Part shown: piece after piece, positions 39,084 through 42,352 of the stretch
Layout of the letters: the number at the start of each line of letters is the position of its first letter
Numbering within the stretch: position 1 is the first letter of the stretch
Source: a virus
Length of the DNA stretch: 42,352 nt
Virus record (IMG/VR): IMGVR_UViG_3300038549_000029
Location: 1-42,352 of that record
Strand: one strand, 5' to 3'
Translations under genes and position numbers: made by a program
Notes under the pieces: model-generated
The model's input: the letters and a program-made list of their open reading frames with translations, nothing else
What the model was told of the DNA's origin: nothing
The model's database searches: none

Positions 39084-39608
39084 ATGTATCAAGTTTTTGA
39101 CCGACAGTTCCAGCATGAGCACCAGGCATGCGCTTACGCTGAATCAATCGTGAAGTCAAAGCTTTACCCATGTGAGGTTGTTGTCTACCAAGATGGGCAA
39201 CAGATCTGCACAATCACTCCTACCGGCAGCGCTCAGATACTCTACCGTATCACCACAAGTGGTGAGGAGCTGGCACCAGGCGTCACCGTGCAAGAAGCTG
39301 ATGCAGAGGTTTCAAGGTTGCAAGGGGTTAAGAAAGATGACAACATTGCTGCTTTAAAGGCTGCAAGGGACGCATATATCGCAGGGTATCTTGATGTTGA
39401 TGAACAACTTTGGGCCGCAATAGGTAAAATACAATCACTTCCGAAATCAACGAGTGTAATCACATGGATTAAGACTGTGAAGGCTTTATTTAAAACCAGG
39501 AAACCACTTGTAACTCACGAAATGCCACCTGAATATCTAGACTTTTCATCCTGTGGCGCGTGTCCTTATGGTGGAAATGCTATACAAAATGAGGTTTTAG
39601 GCGCTTAG
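39084..39608 (+). CDS. Hypothetical fibre-cluster protein (174 aa)
   Basis: GAGGTG precedes ATG 39084. The start (MYQVFDRQFQHEHQACAYAE) is followed by beta strands (CEVVVYQDGQQICTITPTG), then a helical part (AALKAARDAYIAGYLDVDEQLWAAIGKI). The end has CGACPYGG. It could be a fibre assembly chaperone by position; this is a guess. Confidence 0.5.
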   Translation: MYQVFDRQFQHEHQACAYAESIVKSKLYPCEVVVYQDGQQICTITPTGSAQILYRITTSGEELAPGVTVQEADAEVSRLQGVKKDDNIAALKAARDAYIAGYLDVDEQLWAAIGKIQSLPKSTSVITWIKTVKALFKTRKPLVTHEMPPEYLDFSSCGACPYGGNAIQNEVLGA

Positions 39609-39616
39609 GAGCCATA

Positions 39617-40609
39617 ATGCACATCTTGACCGCCACAACCCACAGTGTGAAGCTCACCACTGGAAGCGCCGTCACTACTGATTACGTCTGCTCTTGGGTG
39701 GACATCGAGACAGAAACCGGTGTCCCAACACCTGGGAGTGGCCAGGGCAACATCACAACGGCAACCACCACGGAAATCATAGAGGCTCCTGCGTCTGGGT
39801 ATAGCAGACATATAAAGTCTATAACGGTAACAAATATACACGCCTCCAGTGCCCAAACAGTCCAACTGTTCAAGGCTGTATCCGCAAGCAACTACGCGAT
39901 GACCGGGTCGATAGCTCTGTCCGCTGGCAGCACTATGGTGTATGACGGTGGCATCGACTCAGGGGCAGAACAACAGACGGTTGATAGGCTGCAGGCATAC
40001 AACACAACCGGTGCAATCCAGGTGTCTGGGCCTGCCGCCGGGGCACTCAGAGTGATAACGGTCCCTGACGCTGCGTCAAGTATGGCACGGATTGACGCAG
40101 GGCAGACCTTCACTGGCAACCAGTTGGTTAATGGTAACGTCAGGGCTGATGCATTTTCTGTTGGCATGGACCCTACGGTTGCGACACATGGCATAGCTGT
40201 GAGCAAAACCACAAATGCAGTTTACGGTGCATCGATTTATAACGCTGACACAGGCTCATCGGCACGATGTATGCTTCAAATGAATAACAACACGTGCAAT
40301 GCATATCTTTACCTGAGTGGATCTGGTGCAACAACAACTGGATATTATGCCGCCAATGGGGTTACCCTTGTGAATGCAGGATCTGGCGGAATAATCATTG
40401 CCACGGCCACAACTGCGGATATAACGTTTTTTTACAACTCAACGAATATCTGCAATATATCATCCGGTGGTCTCACAATGGCTTCCGGTAAGATTGTAAG
40501 AGGGGCACATTCGTCATCTGATGGCACAGCGGGTTACACAGGGACACTGACACTTGCCGGGCTCACCAGTATCACTGTCAAGGACGGGTTAATAACTGGA
40601 TCTGCATAG
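39617..40609 (+). CDS. Fibre-like virion protein (330 aa)
   Basis: The N-terminal part (MHILTATTHSVKLTTGSAVT, TDYVCSWVDIET) is a pattern I recall in phage structural proteins (MHILTATT...). It is followed by TGV...GNITTATTTEIIEAPASG and a beta-rich body with Thr/Ser/Gly/Ala repeats. The end (SSSDGTAGYTGTLTLAGLTSITVKDGLIT) is a common fibre segment. No catalytic motif. Confidence 0.65.
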   Translation: MHILTATTHSVKLTTGSAVTTDYVCSWVDIETETGVPTPGSGQGNITTATTTEIIEAPASGYSRHIKSITVTNIHASSAQTVQLFKAVSASNYAMTGSIALSAGSTMVYDGGIDSGAEQQTVDRLQAYNTTGAIQVSGPAAGALRVITVPDAASSMARIDAGQTFTGNQLVNGNVRADAFSVGMDPTVATHGIAVSKTTNAVYGASIYNADTGSSARCMLQMNNNTCNAYLYLSGSGATTTGYYAANGVTLVNAGSGGIIIATATTADITFFYNSTNICNISSGGLTMASGKIVRGAHSSSDGTAGYTGTLTLAGLTSITVKDGLITGSA

Positions 40610-40610
40610 A

Positions 40611-41447
40611 ATGAAACCACTAGTTGATATTTGCCTACCGACCTTCCGACGTCCGGCATGGCTAAAGGAATCGCTTGAATCAGTCATCAGCCAACAAGGC
40701 GTTGATGTGCATCTCATCTTGATGGACAACGGAAGTAATTGCCTAGAGACGGATACCGTCATAGAGCAGATGTTGCCGAGGTTTAAAAACCCAACGTTCA
40801 TCAAGAAGGAAAGCAACGATTTTGACAACATACCTGGCATATGGAAACACGTGCGAGGTGACTATGTGGTTGAATTCACTGACGACGATAGGATGCTGCC
40901 GCGCAATTTGTATGAGAAGGTGTGCCTGCTACAAAAGCATGATGCAGGGATAGCCTTCTCGCCAGCCTTCCATATAGGACCTGATGGACAGCGGAAGGGG
41001 AAAATTGTCGGCGGCTTCCGGAGACAGGATGGCACAACAAATCCAACCTTCGACGATCTTTTCCCGGCTTCTAGGTTGGTAATGCCTAGTGTCGTCATGA
41101 CAAGAACCGCCTTTGAATTGCAATTCGATGGTTACACCATAGGCTCAGAATGGGGTCGACACCTCGCTATAGTTGGTGCAGGGCATAAATGTGTGCAGGT
41201 TTGCTATCCGATGGTTGAGCTTAGAATCCATGGCGGCAGCGACACGAACACGCGCGGGTTTTATGATGGCAAGTTCCTCGACATGCACCTTCACACTTGG
41301 AAACATTGGATACAGCGAGGGTATTACCCACCGCAGATCGCAAAGAATGACATGTATAAGGTTTATTGTGATCTAGCATGGGACCGATACCAAGAGGGGC
41401 CAATGTTCGCTGAGGCCGTCCAAAAGTTTTGCAACATATGGCTGTGA
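40611..41447 (+). CDS. Family-2-type glycosyltransferase
   Basis: The 278-residue protein has a GT-A fold start KPLVDICLPTFRRPAWLKESLESVISQ (quoted in part), HLILMDNGS, and VEFTDDDRMLPRNLYE with the metal-binding DDD. RDG-like and later His-rich segments (MHLHTWKHWIQRGY) follow. It starts one base after the preceding fibre stop. In this place it probably glycosylates a virion fibre, or changes host surface glycans. The acceptor is unknown. Confidence 0.8.
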   Translation: MKPLVDICLPTFRRPAWLKESLESVISQQGVDVHLILMDNGSNCLETDTVIEQMLPRFKNPTFIKKESNDFDNIPGIWKHVRGDYVVEFTDDDRMLPRNLYEKVCLLQKHDAGIAFSPAFHIGPDGQRKGKIVGGFRRQDGTTNPTFDDLFPASRLVMPSVVMTRTAFELQFDGYTIGSEWGRHLAIVGAGHKCVQVCYPMVELRIHGGSDTNTRGFYDGKFLDMHLHTWKHWIQRGYYPPQIAKNDMYKVYCDLAWDRYQEGPMFAEAVQKFCNIWL

Positions 41448-41458
41448 TAGGGTATAAT
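41429..41458 (+). promoter_or_regulatory. Promoter of terminal fibre gene
   Basis: TTGCAA (41429-41434), 18-nt spacer, TATAAT (41453-41458). Followed by AAAGGAGGGG and ATG 41481. Confidence 0.65.
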
Positions 41459-41480
41459 TGCCCAAAAGGAGGGGCAAATT

Positions 41481-42352
41481 ATGTCCAGCACCATTTCTCT
41501 ACGTGCTCCCAGTGGGGTCACAGAAATCTATATCGACGGGACGCAATACATTGTCGCTGATGGCGTGATTGATGCCCCTTTGACGCATCTCAATGAGCTG
41601 CTGGCCGCCGGGTGGACATACGCCGATTTCCCTGTTGGTGGGATGACAGTCGGAGGCGACATCGATTGCGACAATCTGGAGGCCACTGACACAGTTGCTG
41701 CTGTGACGATGGAGGTCACAGACTTCACGGGCATCAACGTGACCACGGCTTCTATCAGCTCGGCATCCAACGATGACATAACAATCAATGTGCCAGTCTC
41801 TGGCTCCAACGCCGCAGCCCATGTCATCACTGCCGCCATCGATGGCCAGATTGGCCTGAGCATTTCCGCCACTGGCAACGGTGCTGGTGGGGTCGGCGCG
41901 AACACAGTGGAGCTTGGAAAATCATCTGCCGCTGATGTGATCCATATCGGAGACGCGAACGCGCTGGTTGACATCACCGATGCACACTGGTCAATCACTG
42001 AAGCCGGGGTTCTCTCGATCGTTTCAATGGGCACCAACTGGACGAATGCAGGCCGCACGGTTGCAGACATGGGTGTCTTGACCACGGTTGACATCAATGG
42101 CGGGACTGCCGACGGTGTGACGATCGGCGGGGCCACTCCGGCGGCAGGGACATTCACAACTGCCTACGCCACGACTTTCGATACCAATGTTGCCGCTGCC
42201 GGTGTGACGTTGGCGGGAACCACTCTTTCTGCTGACGGCACCGATGCTGATATCAACATCACCATCACACCCAAGGGGACTGGGTCAGTTGTAATGTCAA
42301 AGGTTGACATCAACGCTGGTGCAATCGACGGCGCGGCGATTGGGGCTTCTTC
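41481..42352 (+). CDS. Fibre-like virion protein, N-terminal part (continues at base 1)
   Basis: A strong Shine-Dalgarno (AAAGGAGG) precedes ATG 41481. The frame is open to the end of the window and continues in phase at base 3 of the left end (42226 equals 1), ending at 824. It begins MSSTISLRAPSGVTEIYIDG, then ADGVIDAPLTHLNELLAAGW, a domain found at the start of phage appendage proteins. The rest is Thr/Ala/Asp-rich beta structure, with the motif DINGGTADGVTIGGATPAAG. Total length after closure 522 residues. Confidence 0.75.
   Translation, partial: MSSTISLRAPSGVTEIYIDGTQYIVADGVIDAPLTHLNELLAAGWTYADFPVGGMTVGGDIDCDNLEATDTVAAVTMEVTDFTGINVTTASISSASNDDITINVPVSGSNAAAHVITAAIDGQIGLSISATGNGAGGVGANTVELGKSSAADVIHIGDANALVDITDAHWSITEAGVLSIVSMGTNWTNAGRTVADMGVLTTVDINGGTADGVTIGGATPAAGTFTTAYATTFDTNVAAAGVTLAGTTLSADGTDADINITITPKGTGSVVMSKVDINAGAIDGAAIGAS
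42226..42352. repeat. Terminal direct repeat, right copy
   Basis: Identical to bases 1-127. See the left copy. Confidence 0.9.

Noticed and set aside
41528-42157. 209-codon leftward ORF over the terminal fibre gene
   Set aside because: Composition is the complement of a Thr/Ala/Gly-rich beta protein; no ribosome site and no motif.

Overview
The window is one complete circular tailed-phage genome (Caudoviricetes, long-tailed siphovirus type) of 42,225 bp, written with a 127-bp exact overlap of its two ends (1-127 = 42226-42352). The host is probably a Gram-negative proteobacterium: the tail-tip set (DUF2460, DUF2163, NlpC/P60 and the large hub protein), a three-TM holin, a GH19-like endolysin and a signal-peptide lysis protein are typical of siphophages of such hosts. 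I see no integrase, excisionase, CI-type repressor cassette or tRNA gene, so the phage looks virulent. No DNA polymerase is visible.

Layout, reading rightward around the circle. 33429-41447 and 41481 through the junction to 824: portal, MuF/SPP1-gp7-like head protein (with an intein), two small proteins, then a block of fibre-like proteins (collagen plus beta-helix, a tip protein, others), a family-2 glycosyltransferase and a large repeat-bearing fibre that crosses the contig ends. 3112-886 (leftward): eight small accessory genes ending in a glycine-dipeptide repeat protein. 3916-9829: prohead protease/scaffold, major capsid protein, head-tail connectors, tail terminator, major tail protein and a frameshifted tail chaperone pair. 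9829-18901: tape measure, duplicated DUF2460 proteins (one carrying an Ig-like region and a Kelch-like propeller), DUF2163, NlpC/P60, tail hub and a receptor-binding candidate. 18934-30154: HTH protein, holin cassette, nuclease, TSCPD-like protein, SF2 helicase (with a second intein), primase, two pentapeptide-repeat proteins flanking a recombination-type protein, dUTPase, endolysin, lysis membrane proteins, small terminase. 30505-32001: large terminase. 30450-30203 and 32979-31973: leftward mini-operons, the latter headed by a replication-organiser-like winged-helix protein.

The most unusual feature is at 35497-36312. The MuF-like head protein is split by a 272-residue intein with normal splicing blocks but no recognisable endonuclease on the sense strand. 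The opposite strand of the same DNA carries a complete gene: an extended -10 promoter, a Shine-Dalgarno site, an ATG and a 249-residue protein with an N-terminal helix-turn-helix and a Vsr/EDxHD-like nuclease core. It lies wholly inside the intein, in exact antiparallel codon register. This looks like an intein whose homing endonuclease is encoded antisense to it, so both strands of one DNA segment code for the two halves of one selfish element. The second intein (21274-22221, in the DECH box of the helicase) is a conventional in-frame LAGLIDADG-type element.

Expression signals seen: a recurrent extended -10 motif TGSTANWAT in front of several operons and of the antisense endonuclease, many ATGA/TAATG stop-start overlaps, a canonical CCCAAAA -1 frameshift site in the tail chaperone, a nested in-frame scaffold start and several Rho-independent terminators.
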